A stretch of DNA of 64,000 bases from the NCBI GenBank assembly GCA_015056655.1, contig SVFV01000010.1:1-64000 (forward strand). The letters run 5' to 3'. The stretch is from Butyrivibrio sp. Its GTDB lineage: Bacteria > Bacillota > Clostridia > Lachnospirales > Lachnospiraceae. The notes beneath the pieces were generated by a model. It searched no databases, was not told the origin of the DNA, and saw only the letters and a program-made list of their open reading frames with translations. Below, piece by piece: positions 40,121 to 50,613 of this stretch (position 1 is the stretch's first letter; each line of letters opens with the position of its first letter). The position numbers and the translations under genes were made by a program.

Positions 40121-41497
40121 ATGATCAATTTTTCAGATTTATCTTTTATATTCAGATTTTTGCCGATATTTCTGATTGTATATTATGGTGTACCCTACAG
40201 GTTCAGGGCTATAGTTCTGTCCCTTGGCAGCCTTGTATTTTATGCAGTCGGAGATATCAGAAATCTGGCTGTATTTATTATATGTATTGCAATTAATTAT
40301 CTTATATCATTTAAAACAGCGGAACGCAGAGGAGCGTTCCTTTTTCTGATTGTCGTATTAGATGCCACAATGCTGGCATTCTTTAAACTGGCATTTTCTT
40401 ATGGGCAGGGAATTATGCTGCCACTCGGAATCAGCTTCTTTATTTTCAAAATGATATCCTTCCAGGCAGATCTGTACATGGGGAAAATCAAAAAGTTCCC
40501 GGGCTTTTGGAATGAGCTTGCGTATTTTTCAATGTTTCCTCAGGTTACGCAGGGACCGATTATGCGTTATGAGGATTATCTGAAAAATGACCTCATTTCC
40601 GGCGAAGCAGATATGTTTCTGATTTTAAAAGACAGACTTATCCTTTGCTTTGAAAGATTGGAGGAAGGTCTTTTCTGGTTTGCCCTTGGATTTGGAATGA
40701 AGATACTTATAGCAGATCATCTGGCTATGATGTGGAATGATATAGGAACTATTGGCTATGAAAGTATATCAACTCCCCTGGCATGGGCGGGCGCAGCATG
40801 TTATAGCCTTAATCTCTATTTTGACTTTTGGGGATATTCACTTATGGCAGCAGGTATAGGAGTATGCCTGGGATTCCCATTTGTTGAGAACTTCAATCAT
40901 CCATACGCTGCCGGAAGCGTGAGTGAATTTTATAGAAGATGGCATGTGACACTAGGAACATGGTTTAGAGATTATGTGTATATTCCCTTGGGTGGAAGCA
41001 AAAAGGGTAACAAGAAAACCGCTATCAATCTTGTGATAGTATGGCTGTTAACAGGCTTTTGGCATGGAGTGACATTTAATTTCCTTATCTGGTGCCTTGC
41101 GCTCCTTGTTATGATACTGGCTGAGAAATTTATTCTTTCGAAAAAGGAAATACTTTTAAAATTAATTGGAAGAATCAATGTTCTTATTTTGATCCCTGTT
41201 ACATGGATTGCATTTGCAATAAACTCTACCAGTGATCTGAAGAATTATTTACTTAGAATGTTTCCTGTTAATGGCCCTGGGGTTGCAGTTAATCCGGGGG
41301 ATTTTTCCAAGCTGTCCGGGATGTATGGCGTATTTATGGTAGCAGGATTGATACTGCTTATTCCCGCTGTATTTGATTTTGTAAATAAACACAGAGAAAA
41401 AACTGTGATGAAATTAGCAGTGCTTATTCTATTTTGGATTTGCGCTTGTTTTGCCTCTATGAAGGCAGGTAACCCGTTTATGTATCTGAGTTTTTGA
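40121..41497 (+). CDS. MBOAT family O-acyltransferase
   Basis: GPIMRYEDYL, EFYRRWHVTLGTWFRDYVYIPLGGSKKG, GFWHGVTFNFLIW. Confidence 0.92.
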   Translation: MINFSDLSFIFRFLPIFLIVYYGVPYRFRAIVLSLGSLVFYAVGDIRNLAVFIICIAINYLISFKTAERRGAFLFLIVVLDATMLAFFKLAFSYGQGIMLPLGISFFIFKMISFQADLYMGKIKKFPGFWNELAYFSMFPQVTQGPIMRYEDYLKNDLISGEADMFLILKDRLILCFERLEEGLFWFALGFGMKILIADHLAMMWNDIGTIGYESISTPLAWAGAACYSLNLYFDFWGYSLMAAGIGVCLGFPFVENFNHPYAAGSVSEFYRRWHVTLGTWFRDYVYIPLGGSKKGNKKTAINLVIVWLLTGFWHGVTFNFLIWCLALLVMILAEKFILSKKEILLKLIGRINVLILIPVTWIAFAINSTSDLKNYLLRMFPVNGPGVAVNPGDFSKLSGMYGVFMVAGLILLIPAVFDFVNKHREKTVMKLAVLILFWICACFASMKAGNPFMYLSF

Positions 41498-41509
41498 GGT
41501 GCTGACTGG

Positions 41510-42760
41510 ATGAAAGTTTTTTCAAGGTTCATCCTCGTTTCGGGAATTGCTGTTGTATGGATTGCATTGACAGTTGATTCCTTTATGGCGAAGGATACCC
41601 TTTACAGAGAATTTGAATATGATGCATCTTCTGCTCCGATAATGTCCCTTTCCTTAAGGAGACTATTTGAGCGAAGAACGCCTTTCCTTGTTGAGCTTGC
41701 AAATGGAGATTATGCCAAGTGGCAGGCAGAGGAACTGGCAAAGGCTGAGCAGGAAAAAGCAGAAGCGGCAGAGAATGCAGGAAATGCTGAACCTGCTGAT
41801 GCAACTGCCCAAGGCACAGAAGATGCAGCCAAAGAAAACGACGCCGCTTTAGAAGTTCCAGGTGAAGCTACTGGTGAAGCGCCAGCAGAGGAAGCCACCC
41901 CTGAAGCCACAGAGGAGCCGGTTGTTGAAAATTATGTTATGACAGAGGTGCCTGACAGCTACTTCGAAGGTGCACTTTTTATTGGAGATTCAAGAACAGT
42001 TGGGTTATCTGAGTATTGCGAGCAGCTTAAGGATGTTGCAAGGTTTTACTCTAAGATATCCCTTACAATCTATGATTTTGGTAAAAAGGAATTTGTTGAG
42101 GTTCCTGTAATGCCAGAAACACCAGAGGATGTGGCCCAGGAAGGAACGCCCGAGGAGGTAGCTGGAGACACAGCGGCTCCTGAAGGAGAAGTACAAAACG
42201 CAGAGCCTGCTACGGAATCAGTTGAAAATGCAGAAACCGTTGCAGAAACAGCGGATGTACCAGAAGATATCCCTATGGAAAAGGTTACAATTGAAGAAGC
42301 CCTTTCCAGGGAACAGTTTAATAAGATTTATATCATGCTCGGTATCAATGAGCTTGGAAGCGGCAGCGTAGAGAGCTTCTGCACAGCCTATGGTGACGTA
42401 GTAAACAGAATAAGAGAGCTTCAACCTGATGCAATTATCTATATTCAGGGTATTATGCATGTGACTGGTGAGAAGAGCAATAAGGACAAGGTTTTCAAAA
42501 ACGAAAACATAAATGTCAGAAATGAAGGGCTTAAAGCACTTGCAGACAACCAACATGTCTTTTATATAGACATGAATGAAGCTACTGATGACGAAGCTGG
42601 AAATCTGAAAGAAGATTTATCATTTGATAACGTACATTTAAAGGCAAAATCCTACGCTTTATGGTATGATTATTTGAAAACACATGCTTATGTAAAAGAG
42701 AGCGAATATTTGGTGATGCAGGCCAAAGAAAAAGAAGTGGAAACACAACCAACGGAGTAA
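41510..42760 (+). CDS. Membrane-anchored SGNH/GDSL hydrolase-like protein with Ala/Glu-rich insertions
   Basis: FIGDSRTVGLSEY, IMLGINELGS, FDNVHLKAKSY; directly downstream of MBOAT. Confidence 0.8.
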   Translation: MKVFSRFILVSGIAVVWIALTVDSFMAKDTLYREFEYDASSAPIMSLSLRRLFERRTPFLVELANGDYAKWQAEELAKAEQEKAEAAENAGNAEPADATAQGTEDAAKENDAALEVPGEATGEAPAEEATPEATEEPVVENYVMTEVPDSYFEGALFIGDSRTVGLSEYCEQLKDVARFYSKISLTIYDFGKKEFVEVPVMPETPEDVAQEGTPEEVAGDTAAPEGEVQNAEPATESVENAETVAETADVPEDIPMEKVTIEEALSREQFNKIYIMLGINELGSGSVESFCTAYGDVVNRIRELQPDAIIYIQGIMHVTGEKSNKDKVFKNENINVRNEGLKALADNQHVFYIDMNEATDDEAGNLKEDLSFDNVHLKAKSYALWYDYLKTHAYVKESEYLVMQAKEKEVETQPTE

Positions 42761-42765
42761 AAAGT

Positions 42766-43008
42766 ATGCCAAGGCAAATGGTTTTTAAAATGGAGCGCCC
42801 GGGTCTCTTGAAAGAAGGGGATGAGATCACAGTAACAGAGGGCGAACTTCCTAGTAACGTTTATTACACAATCGACCCATCTCTTGCAATGAGCGCGAAT
42901 TATCCATTTCGTGAGAGAATGGCGGAGAGAAAGGGCGTTGTGCTAAAAGTGGAAGAGAACGACAGAGGTTATTATGTGACAGCTGAGTTTGATCCGGATA
43001 AACAATGA
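42766..43008 (+). CDS. Small hypothetical protein
   Basis: 80-aa ORF between cds with short intergenic spacing. Confidence 0.6.
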   Translation: MPRQMVFKMERPGLLKEGDEITVTEGELPSNVYYTIDPSLAMSANYPFRERMAERKGVVLKVEENDRGYYVTAEFDPDKQ

Positions 43009-43028
43009 ATTTTTGGAGGTATGAAAAA

Positions 43029-43409
43029 ATGCAGAAAATCGTAACAGACAAGGCACCGGCAGCAATCGGACCGTATTCACAGGCAATAAAGGCAGGGGAT
43101 TTCCTTTATGCTTCAGGTCAGATTCCGATTAACCCTGCTACAGGTGAAATCGAGGGAAATGATGTTTCAGAGCAGGCTGAGCTTGTTTGCAAAAATATTG
43201 GGGAGATTCTTAAGGCAGCAGGAACTGACTATGAGCACGTAGTTAAGACTAGCTGTTTCTTAGCAGAAATGTCTGATTTTGGCGCATTCAACGCTGTTTA
43301 TGAAAAGTTTTTCACAGGTAAACCGGCTAGAAGCTGCGTTGCAGTAAAACAGCTTCCCAAGGACGTATTGTGTGAGGTTGAGGTCATAGCATATCTTGGA
43401 AAGGATTGA
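43029..43409 (+). CDS. ridA: RidA family reactive intermediate/imine deaminase
   Basis: APAAIGPYSQAIKAGDFLYASGQIPINPATGE, RSCVAVKQLPKDVLCEVEVIA; RBS ggaggt before ATG 43029. Confidence 0.95.
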   Translation: MQKIVTDKAPAAIGPYSQAIKAGDFLYASGQIPINPATGEIEGNDVSEQAELVCKNIGEILKAAGTDYEHVVKTSCFLAEMSDFGAFNAVYEKFFTGKPARSCVAVKQLPKDVLCEVEVIAYLGKD

Positions 43410-43412
43410 TCT

Positions 43413-44468
43413 ATGCGTTTGAAAGTAGTTTCGACTTTCGCATTGGTATCAATGGCTTTAATTCTTGGTGGCTGTGGCGGCATGAAGAAACATAATAATG
43501 TTGACTCTGCCATTTTACACATACAGAATCTCGAGTACGACGAGGCGATGGTGAGCCTTGATGCGGCAGAGGAAGCTGGGGAGGATGAGAGACTCCTTGG
43601 TAGAGCTCGCGGGATTATGTATAGGAATCTGGGACAGTATGAAGAGGCTGTAACTGAGCTTCTTAAATCTCTTGCTTCTTCTGATGGATTCCCCAGGGAT
43701 ATGGACTACGATACCAATTATTATCTTGCGGATTCATACATAAAGCTTGGAAGATATGACGAGGCAATAGCTGTATATGATGCAATCCTTGATCTTAGGA
43801 AAAAGGATAAGGACTCATATTATATGAGAGGCCTGGCCAGACTTTACAATCAGGATCATGATGGTGCATCCTCTGATTTCAATAAAGCTATAAGTCTTGC
43901 GCCCAAGGACTATGATCTTAGAATCATGGTTTACAAGGCATATTCCTTAAATGGATATGAGGAGGAAGGCAAATCCATATTGGAGGCCTGCCTTAATAAC
44001 AATGACCCTAACATGACCAATTATGAGAAGGGGCAGATTTCCTATTATCTTGGAAACAACGCTGATGCTCAGTCATTTCTCGAGCTTGCTCGTAACGAGC
44101 GCGATACAAAGAAGGCTCCTGTTGTGCTTTTGCTGGGACAGACCGGAGAAAAGCAGGGAGATTATAACTATGCTATCAGTGTTTACAAGACCTTTTTGGC
44201 TGAGGAGCCAGAGCATGCTGACATATATAATCAGCTTGGCCTCTGCCAGATAAAAATGGGAGATTATGAAAACGCTGTAGCAGCTTTTGATGCGGGACTT
44301 TTATTAGATGATCCGCAGTACAATAAGGCTCTCATGCTCAATGAGATAACAGCTTATGAGTATGCAGGCAATTTTGCTCAGGCGAAAACTTTAATGGAAA
44401 AATATAGGAAGGCGTATCCGGATGACCTGGATGCGGAAAGAGAGGAGATATTCCTTTCTACAAGGTAG
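43413..44468 (+). CDS. TPR-repeat lipoprotein
   Basis: LILGGCGG lipobox; several TPR units. Confidence 0.82.
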   Translation: MRLKVVSTFALVSMALILGGCGGMKKHNNVDSAILHIQNLEYDEAMVSLDAAEEAGEDERLLGRARGIMYRNLGQYEEAVTELLKSLASSDGFPRDMDYDTNYYLADSYIKLGRYDEAIAVYDAILDLRKKDKDSYYMRGLARLYNQDHDGASSDFNKAISLAPKDYDLRIMVYKAYSLNGYEEEGKSILEACLNNNDPNMTNYEKGQISYYLGNNADAQSFLELARNERDTKKAPVVLLLGQTGEKQGDYNYAISVYKTFLAEEPEHADIYNQLGLCQIKMGDYENAVAAFDAGLLLDDPQYNKALMLNEITAYEYAGNFAQAKTLMEKYRKAYPDDLDAEREEIFLSTR

Positions 44469-44474
44469 ATAGAA

Positions 44475-45602
44475 TTGGGAAACAGGCATTACAGAAACTA
44501 CGATAATTTATATGTTGGAAGAAAAAAGCCGCGCAGGAGAAGGAGAAGAAAACAGGGACTTTATATAGCTGCAGCGGTATCAATAGTATTAGTAATAGCA
44601 CTAATGATTGGCTTGCTGATTAAGGGAATCAGCAGGGGAAAAGAAAGTAAAGAAGAAGTAGCTCTCGCTGAACCTGTTATTTCAGAGGAAGTAGTTCAGG
44701 AAGAAGAAACCAAAGAGGAAGAGGTAACCGAGGAAGAAACAGAGGAAAAAGAAGAGACAAAAGAGCTCTCACCCGAGGTTGCAAGCTTTAATCCTGGTTA
44801 TGAGGTTTCTGGCGGCAATGCAAAAGAGATAGTAAATGAGGAAGTGATTAGTGAGAATGCGCTCCTCATTGATGTTGATTCAGGAGAGGTTATTGCTAAG
44901 AAGGCTTCTGATACAACAATTTCACCTGCATCAATGACTAAGATACTTACAGTTCTTGTGGCAGCTGAGCATGTAGATAACCTTGATGACACCTTTACTA
45001 TCACAAGAGATATCACAGATTATGCGTATTCAAACGATTGCAGTATTGTGGGATTTGAAGTCGACGAACAGGTAACTGTAAGGGATCTTTTATATGGAAC
45101 AATACTTCCTTCAGGTGCAGATGCAGGAGTTGCTCTTGCAGAATATGTAGCAGGCTCTCATGAAGCGTTTGTTGAAATGATGAATGAGAAGCTTTCAGAG
45201 CTTGGACTTTCAGATACAGCTCATTTCACTAACTGTGTTGGTATATATGATGAGGATCATTACTGCACATTGACAGATATGGCAATGATTCTTAAGGCAG
45301 CTGTAGAAAATGATCTTGCAAGAGAGGTTCTTTCAGCTCATTCCTATACAACAACAGCTACTGAGCAGCATCCTGATGGAATAACAATTTCCAACTGGTT
45401 CCTCAGGAGAATAGAAGATAAGGAAACCAATGGAGAAGTTATGTGTGCTAAGACTGGATTTGTGAATCAGTCCGGATGCTGTGCAGCAAGCTACTCTGTT
45501 TCCAAATCAGGTGGACATTATATCTGCGTTTCAGCAAATGCATGGAGCTCCTGGCGTTGCATCTACGATCAGGTAGCTATTTACGAACAGTACTTATCAT
45601 AA
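44475..45602 (+). CDS. D-alanyl-D-alanine carboxypeptidase (DacA/peptidase S11-like), TTG start
   Basis: SPASMTKILTVLVAAEH (SxxK), CAKTGFVNQSG (KTG); TM anchor and acidic linker. Confidence 0.9.
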   Translation: MGNRHYRNYDNLYVGRKKPRRRRRRKQGLYIAAAVSIVLVIALMIGLLIKGISRGKESKEEVALAEPVISEEVVQEEETKEEEVTEEETEEKEETKELSPEVASFNPGYEVSGGNAKEIVNEEVISENALLIDVDSGEVIAKKASDTTISPASMTKILTVLVAAEHVDNLDDTFTITRDITDYAYSNDCSIVGFEVDEQVTVRDLLYGTILPSGADAGVALAEYVAGSHEAFVEMMNEKLSELGLSDTAHFTNCVGIYDEDHYCTLTDMAMILKAAVENDLAREVLSAHSYTTTATEQHPDGITISNWFLRRIEDKETNGEVMCAKTGFVNQSGCCAASYSVSKSGGHYICVSANAWSSWRCIYDQVAIYEQYLS

Positions 45603-45605
45603 AAA

Positions 45606-45632
45606 TAGGCTTCCCAATTTGGGAAGCCTTTC
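45606..45632. terminator. Intrinsic terminator between convergent genes
   Basis: AGGCTTCCCA-attt-GGGAAGCCT-ttct. Confidence 0.8.
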
Positions 45633-45640
45633 TGCTTTAA

Positions 45641-46090
45641 TCAGTCATTATCAGCCATTCCGTCACCGTCTAAATCAACATCACCCATACCAAAGCTGAT
45701 ATCCTGCATATTAACTGTGCGGCGGCGAATTCTTGCTCTCTCAGATTCCTGATAGATGAAATCCTTTATCTCTCTGCCATGCTTTACATTTTTCATAACA
45801 ATGGTCTTATCTGTGACATCAGATGTAAAGCAGGTAATAGTGGATAAGCCTGCCATTCTCTGGAAGAATGAGCGTGTAAGCTCTACGTCACTTATTCTGT
45901 ACATAAAACAGTCATCCTCTTTTATGTTAAGAAAACCAGAAACAATCGTGAGCACGTTGTTGTAGATTTCAAAGTGCTTGAAAGGCCACGGAATTCCAAA
46001 TAAGAGAAGTCTTCCGTATTCCTTGTACTGGAGATCGCCTTTTGCCATTATGGATGCCTCATTCTGGGCTGCGTTAGCTATTTTGCTCAT
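45641..46090 (-). CDS. PH-domain (bPH_2/YdbT-like) protein
   Basis: EYGRLLLFGIPWPFKHFEIYNNVLTIVSGFLNIKEDDCFMYRISDVELTRSFFQRMAGLSTI. Confidence 0.75.
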   Translation of the reverse strand: MSKIANAAQNEASIMAKGDLQYKEYGRLLLFGIPWPFKHFEIYNNVLTIVSGFLNIKEDDCFMYRISDVELTRSFFQRMAGLSTITCFTSDVTDKTIVMKNVKHGREIKDFIYQESERARIRRRTVNMQDISFGMGDVDLDGDGMADND

Positions 46091-46229
46091 TACTAATTCC
46101 TCACTTTGTATTAAAATATAGTTGTATATATTATTCCGTTTAACATATAATTTTTATCAGTATAACATAGTTATCATGGCGCTGTTAAGTGCATTTAATG
46201 GGGGAATATTGTATGGGAGGAGTAATGGT

Positions 46230-47882
46230 ATGTCAGAGCCTAAGGGAAATTATGACACTATAAGCAAAATCTATGACACATTCGCGGTTACTTCCAAAAG
46301 TAGATATGTTTATGTCTATGATATCGAGAAGAATATTTCCAGATGGTCAGAAAATGCAGTCAAATATTTCGGTCTTCCGGGTGAGCTTGTTTATAAGGCT
46401 GACCAGGTGTGGGAAACTCACATTCATCCTGAAGACAGAGAAACCTACAGAGAGCATCTGAAGGTTGCTTTTGATGGAGCAAGAGTTAATCCCAGCTTTG
46501 AGTACCGCGCAAGAAATAAAAATGGCGAATATGTAGCGTGCTCCTGTAAAGGTGTAGTAATTAAGGACTTCACAGGAAAGGCAGCTTATTATGCATGCTC
46601 ACTTATAAACAGAGGTATCATTGACAGCACTGATCCCATAAGTGGCTTATCCAACCATTATGAAATGCTAAACTACATGCACAGTCTTCAGAACGAACAG
46701 CAGGAATATATACTTCTTCTTGTTAATGTTATCGATTTTGGGGACATTAACAGGCTCTATGGTTATATGTTTGGCAATCGAATGCTCAAATCCATGGCTG
46801 AATATCTCCAGAAGGAAGTGGGAGAAAGAGGCCATGTTTATCGAGGAGACGGAACAATACTCGGAGTCTGCACAAGCAAAATGACTCTGGATGATATAAA
46901 GAACCTTTATATGAATATGCGAAGGTATGTGAGACAGAGCATAAAGGTTGGAACCAGCAGGGTTTCAGCTGAGCTTTGCGGCGGCGTGATTGTACTTGAT
47001 GATGCAGGCGTCGATGTTCATGCGGTTTATACAAGTGCAAAATATGCCCTCGATCATTCCAAAAACAGAAAGCATGGAAATCTTATTATTTTCCATAACA
47101 ATGAAATAGATGAAAATACCAGTACCATAGATCTTGTGGCTGCAGTGAGGGAGAGCGTTCTCGACCACTGCAAGGGTTTTTACTTAAATTATCAGCCTAT
47201 TTTTTCAAAGGACAATGGTGCTCTGAAGGGTGCAGAGGTGCTTCTTAGATGGAGAAGAGAACCCTATGGCGATGTATCTCCAAGCGAGTTCATTCCATGG
47301 CTTGAGCAGGATGAAACCTTCTATGCCCTTGGGACCTGGGTTATAGATAAGGCTATGAAGGACGCCCTTGTTATTTTAAAGGACCATCCTGACTTTTATT
47401 TAAGTATTAACCTGGCGTATATGCAGCTTGAGCGAAGTGAATTCAGAACAACAATAATGGAGCTTCTAAGGGGGAACAGATTTCCTGGTACAGCTCTTTG
47501 CATCGAGCTTTCCAATGTAACAAGAGAGATCAACTTTGACTACTTAAAGAGTCAGGTTATTTTCCTGAAATCCTGTGGAATCAGGATTGCTCTGGATGTG
47601 TGCGACTTTGCCACACTGGACCTGGCCACATCACTTCCTATAAATATCATTAAACTGGGACCGGAAATAACAGAAAACCTGAGCAGGAATCCATTGAGTC
47701 GTCACATGGCAGAGGCTATAACAAGCTTTGCCAAGAACATGAACATGATAGTTTGTGCCACTGGCGTAGGGGATGCTGCTACAGCAGAAAAGCTGGATTC
47801 CTACCAGATTGATGATTATCAGGGCTACTATTATGCGCGTCCCATGAATCTCACAGAATTTAAAAAATTAAGTGTCTATTAA
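46230..47882 (+). CDS. PAS-GGDEF-EAL protein with degenerate GGDEF and EAL motifs
   Basis: PAS region SRWSENAVKYFGLPGELVYKADQVWETHIHPEDRE; GGDEF position reads RGDGT; EAL position reads EVLLRW. Confidence 0.85.
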   Translation: MSEPKGNYDTISKIYDTFAVTSKSRYVYVYDIEKNISRWSENAVKYFGLPGELVYKADQVWETHIHPEDRETYREHLKVAFDGARVNPSFEYRARNKNGEYVACSCKGVVIKDFTGKAAYYACSLINRGIIDSTDPISGLSNHYEMLNYMHSLQNEQQEYILLLVNVIDFGDINRLYGYMFGNRMLKSMAEYLQKEVGERGHVYRGDGTILGVCTSKMTLDDIKNLYMNMRRYVRQSIKVGTSRVSAELCGGVIVLDDAGVDVHAVYTSAKYALDHSKNRKHGNLIIFHNNEIDENTSTIDLVAAVRESVLDHCKGFYLNYQPIFSKDNGALKGAEVLLRWRREPYGDVSPSEFIPWLEQDETFYALGTWVIDKAMKDALVILKDHPDFYLSINLAYMQLERSEFRTTIMELLRGNRFPGTALCIELSNVTREINFDYLKSQVIFLKSCGIRIALDVCDFATLDLATSLPINIIKLGPEITENLSRNPLSRHMAEAITSFAKNMNMIVCATGVGDAATAEKLDSYQIDDYQGYYYARPMNLTEFKKLSVY

Positions 47883-47985
47883 TATTTTATTAAGAGTGAA
47901 GCGAGGTCATAGTCTGAGTTTAAAGAGTGATATATAATCTAGGTAGTATGTTTGCATAGAAAGGAACGACTGATAGGGCCGAAAA

Positions 47986-48711
47986 ATGTTCACTTACATT
48001 AAACCCGAATTTATGATCCATGCGTTTTGTCAGCAGCGGGATACAGCACTTGTAGGCCGCAGTATTTGTGTTGCGCGTTTGGGGGATTTCGCAATTACCA
48101 TGGAGAAGGTGAACGAAGAGGCCTTTTCCTTAAGCCTTGAAAATGCTGTCAGCGGATCTTTATATGCAGGGAAAATTTTTAATATCAAGAATATGAATGC
48201 AGAGGATATCACACCCATTGTTGAGGATCTTTTCAGACAGATGCAGGCCATCAATGAAAAGGAAATCTTTGATAACAGGGAGACTATCTGGAAGTGGTAT
48301 GCTCTTAACTGGCTTGATGGCCAGAATATTTCTCTTGACGAGTATATTGAAAGCAGGGTGGGGCAGCATGCGTCTGAGGATGCACCTCACTGGAAAAGCT
48401 TTGAAGAATACATGTCTCATGATTATCTAAATGTTTCAGCAACGATGAACTTAATAGAGAAGTATGCCGATAACGAAGATGAGAAGACGATATACAGAAA
48501 TTTCGTTGCAAAAGATATTGTGGAGATAAGGCAACGTCACTCACTTGAGGCTATGCAGGAGGAACTCGAGTCCGGTAAAAAGGACAATGAGCTTCCTAAA
48601 ACCTATGGCTTTGGCATAGAGGTTGTGGCTGATTCAAGAGATGAAGCAAGAGAAAAGCTTGCCAGACTTTTGGAAAACGTGCCTAAAGGCGAATTCATTA
48701 TCAGAGGTTAG
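47986..48711 (+). CDS. Hypothetical protein
   Basis: Long ORF, plausible start, no motif recognised. Confidence 0.6.
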   Translation: MFTYIKPEFMIHAFCQQRDTALVGRSICVARLGDFAITMEKVNEEAFSLSLENAVSGSLYAGKIFNIKNMNAEDITPIVEDLFRQMQAINEKEIFDNRETIWKWYALNWLDGQNISLDEYIESRVGQHASEDAPHWKSFEEYMSHDYLNVSATMNLIEKYADNEDEKTIYRNFVAKDIVEIRQRHSLEAMQEELESGKKDNELPKTYGFGIEVVADSRDEAREKLARLLENVPKGEFIIRG

Positions 48712-48729
48712 TTTTTTAGAGGAATTTAT

Positions 48730-49179
48730 ATGGGTAAGAACTACATTTATCTAATAGCCGCTATTATTTTTATTGCACTCGTTCCCATAAGGGCGAAGGC
48801 TACTACGATTACGCCAATTCAGGAGGAAGAAGAGGAGATTCAGGTTACAGTGGGCCAGGATGAAGATGGCAATGTCACTGTTACTTATGATGATCATGTT
48901 TTTATCAGAAAGTATAACGGCTGGTATATTCCCTCTGCATATATTTATGATGGTTCTGAGCTTGCAAATCTTCTGGATAAAAAGGTTGCAAATACACGCC
49001 GCACTAGTGTACGATATGACGGATTTCTTTTTATAAGAATGTCAGGCGGCTGGTACAGGCATGAACTGCATTTTAATGATGGACGGGCCCTGGCAAATGT
49101 GTTTAATAAAGCAGCAGGCATTACCAGTACCTACTACAAAGATCAGGAGGTTAATGGTCAGCCTGAAGCAGGACAATAG
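48730..49179 (+). CDS. Hypothetical secreted protein
   Basis: N-terminal signal peptide; two internal repeats (VFIRKYNGWYIPSAYIYDGSELANLLDK / LFIRMSGGWYRHELHFNDGRALANVFNK). Confidence 0.65.
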   Translation: MGKNYIYLIAAIIFIALVPIRAKATTITPIQEEEEEIQVTVGQDEDGNVTVTYDDHVFIRKYNGWYIPSAYIYDGSELANLLDKKVANTRRTSVRYDGFLFIRMSGGWYRHELHFNDGRALANVFNKAAGITSTYYKDQEVNGQPEAGQ

Positions 49180-49188
49180 AGGAGATTT

Positions 49189-50550
49189 ATGACGCAAAAA
49201 GAAAACAAGATGGGAGTTCTTCCTGTCAAAAGATTGATTATCAGCATGTCACTTCCAATGATGGCATCTATGCTGGTTCAGGCACTTTACAACGTAGTAG
49301 ACAGTATTTTCGTTGCTCAGATTGATGAAGCAGCTCTCACAGCTGTTACTTTAGCATTCCCTTTACAGAATCTGATGATTGCACTTGGATCCGGTACTGG
49401 CGTAGGTATGAATGCTCTTTTATCCAGATCTCTTGGAGAGAAGAGATTTGACAGATCCAATGCTGCAGCTAATACCACTCTTTTATTAACCCTTATCAAC
49501 TACCTTGTGTTCTTGATAGTGGGTCTGTTTTTTGTTGAGCCTTTTATCAGGACACAGACAAGTGATCCCCAGATCATTCAGTATGGAGTTACTTATCTTA
49601 GAATTATTTGCTGCGTATCTATGGGTATCTTTTTCCAGATGACCTTTGAAAGAATGCTTCAGTCAACAGGTAGAACCTTGTTCAGCATGGTTTCTCAGAT
49701 GTCAGGTGCTCTCATCAATATCATAATGGATCCAATCCTTATTTTTGGACTTCTTGGTTTTCCTAAAATGGGAGTTGCAGGAGCGGCAGCAGCTACAGTG
49801 CTTGGTCAGCTTGTAGGTTCATCTATCGGACTTTTCTGCAACCTGAAAAAGAATCCGGAAATTCAGCTTTCACCAAAGCTTATTTTCAGTCCTAAAGCTG
49901 ACATAATTAAGGAAATCTATTTTGTAGGTGTTCCTTCAATTCTTATGATGTCAATTGGTTCAGTTATGACATATATGATGAACCTGATCCTTATAGCATT
50001 TTCAACAACTGCAACAGCGGTATTCGGAGTATACTTCAAGCTCCAGAGCTTCTTCTTCATGCCAATCTTTGGTTTGAACAACGGACTTATCCCTGTTCTT
50101 GCATATAACCTTGGTGCAAGGAAGAAACAGAGAATTGAAGAAGCGCTCAGGTTTGCAATGCTTCTTGCTGCAACAATAATGATAACCGGAACACTTTGCT
50201 TCCAGATAATCCCCAGACCTTTGCTTGGACTTTTTAATGCATCTGAGGACATGATGAAGCTTGGTGTACCTGCTCTTAGAATCATAAGCCTCTCTTTCCC
50301 GATTGCAGGAGTCTGCATCATAATGGGATCTGTATTCCAGGCGTTTTCAGAGAGTTTTTATTCACTTATCGTTTCTGTTGGAAGACAGCTTGTGGTACTC
50401 ATACCTGTTGCATGGCTTTTGGCACAGACTGGAAATGTAAACCTTGTTTGGTTTGCATTCCCCATTGCTGAGATAGCTTCACTTATTCTTTCATCTGCTT
50501 TCTTTAAGAAAGTTCATGGCAAGAAGGTAAAAGTAATTGATGAAGATTAA
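49189..50550 (+). CDS. MATE family efflux transporter
   Basis: LIISMSLPMMASMLVQALYNVVDSIFVAQ, FQMTFERMLQSTGRT; 12-TM pattern. Confidence 0.95.
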   Translation: MTQKENKMGVLPVKRLIISMSLPMMASMLVQALYNVVDSIFVAQIDEAALTAVTLAFPLQNLMIALGSGTGVGMNALLSRSLGEKRFDRSNAAANTTLLLTLINYLVFLIVGLFFVEPFIRTQTSDPQIIQYGVTYLRIICCVSMGIFFQMTFERMLQSTGRTLFSMVSQMSGALINIIMDPILIFGLLGFPKMGVAGAAAATVLGQLVGSSIGLFCNLKKNPEIQLSPKLIFSPKADIIKEIYFVGVPSILMMSIGSVMTYMMNLILIAFSTTATAVFGVYFKLQSFFFMPIFGLNNGLIPVLAYNLGARKKQRIEEALRFAMLLAATIMITGTLCFQIIPRPLLGLFNASEDMMKLGVPALRIISLSFPIAGVCIIMGSVFQAFSESFYSLIVSVGRQLVVLIPVAWLLAQTGNVNLVWFAFPIAEIASLILSSAFFKKVHGKKVKVIDED

Positions 50551-50564
50551 AAAGAATTAAAAAG

Positions 50565-50592
50565 ATCCCTCGGATTTTCATTTCCGAGGGAT
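50565..50592. terminator. Intrinsic terminator
   Basis: ATCCCTCGG-attttcattt-CCGAGGGAT-ttgtttt. Confidence 0.85.
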
Positions 50593-50613
50593 TTGTTTTG
50601 CCTGTTTATATTA

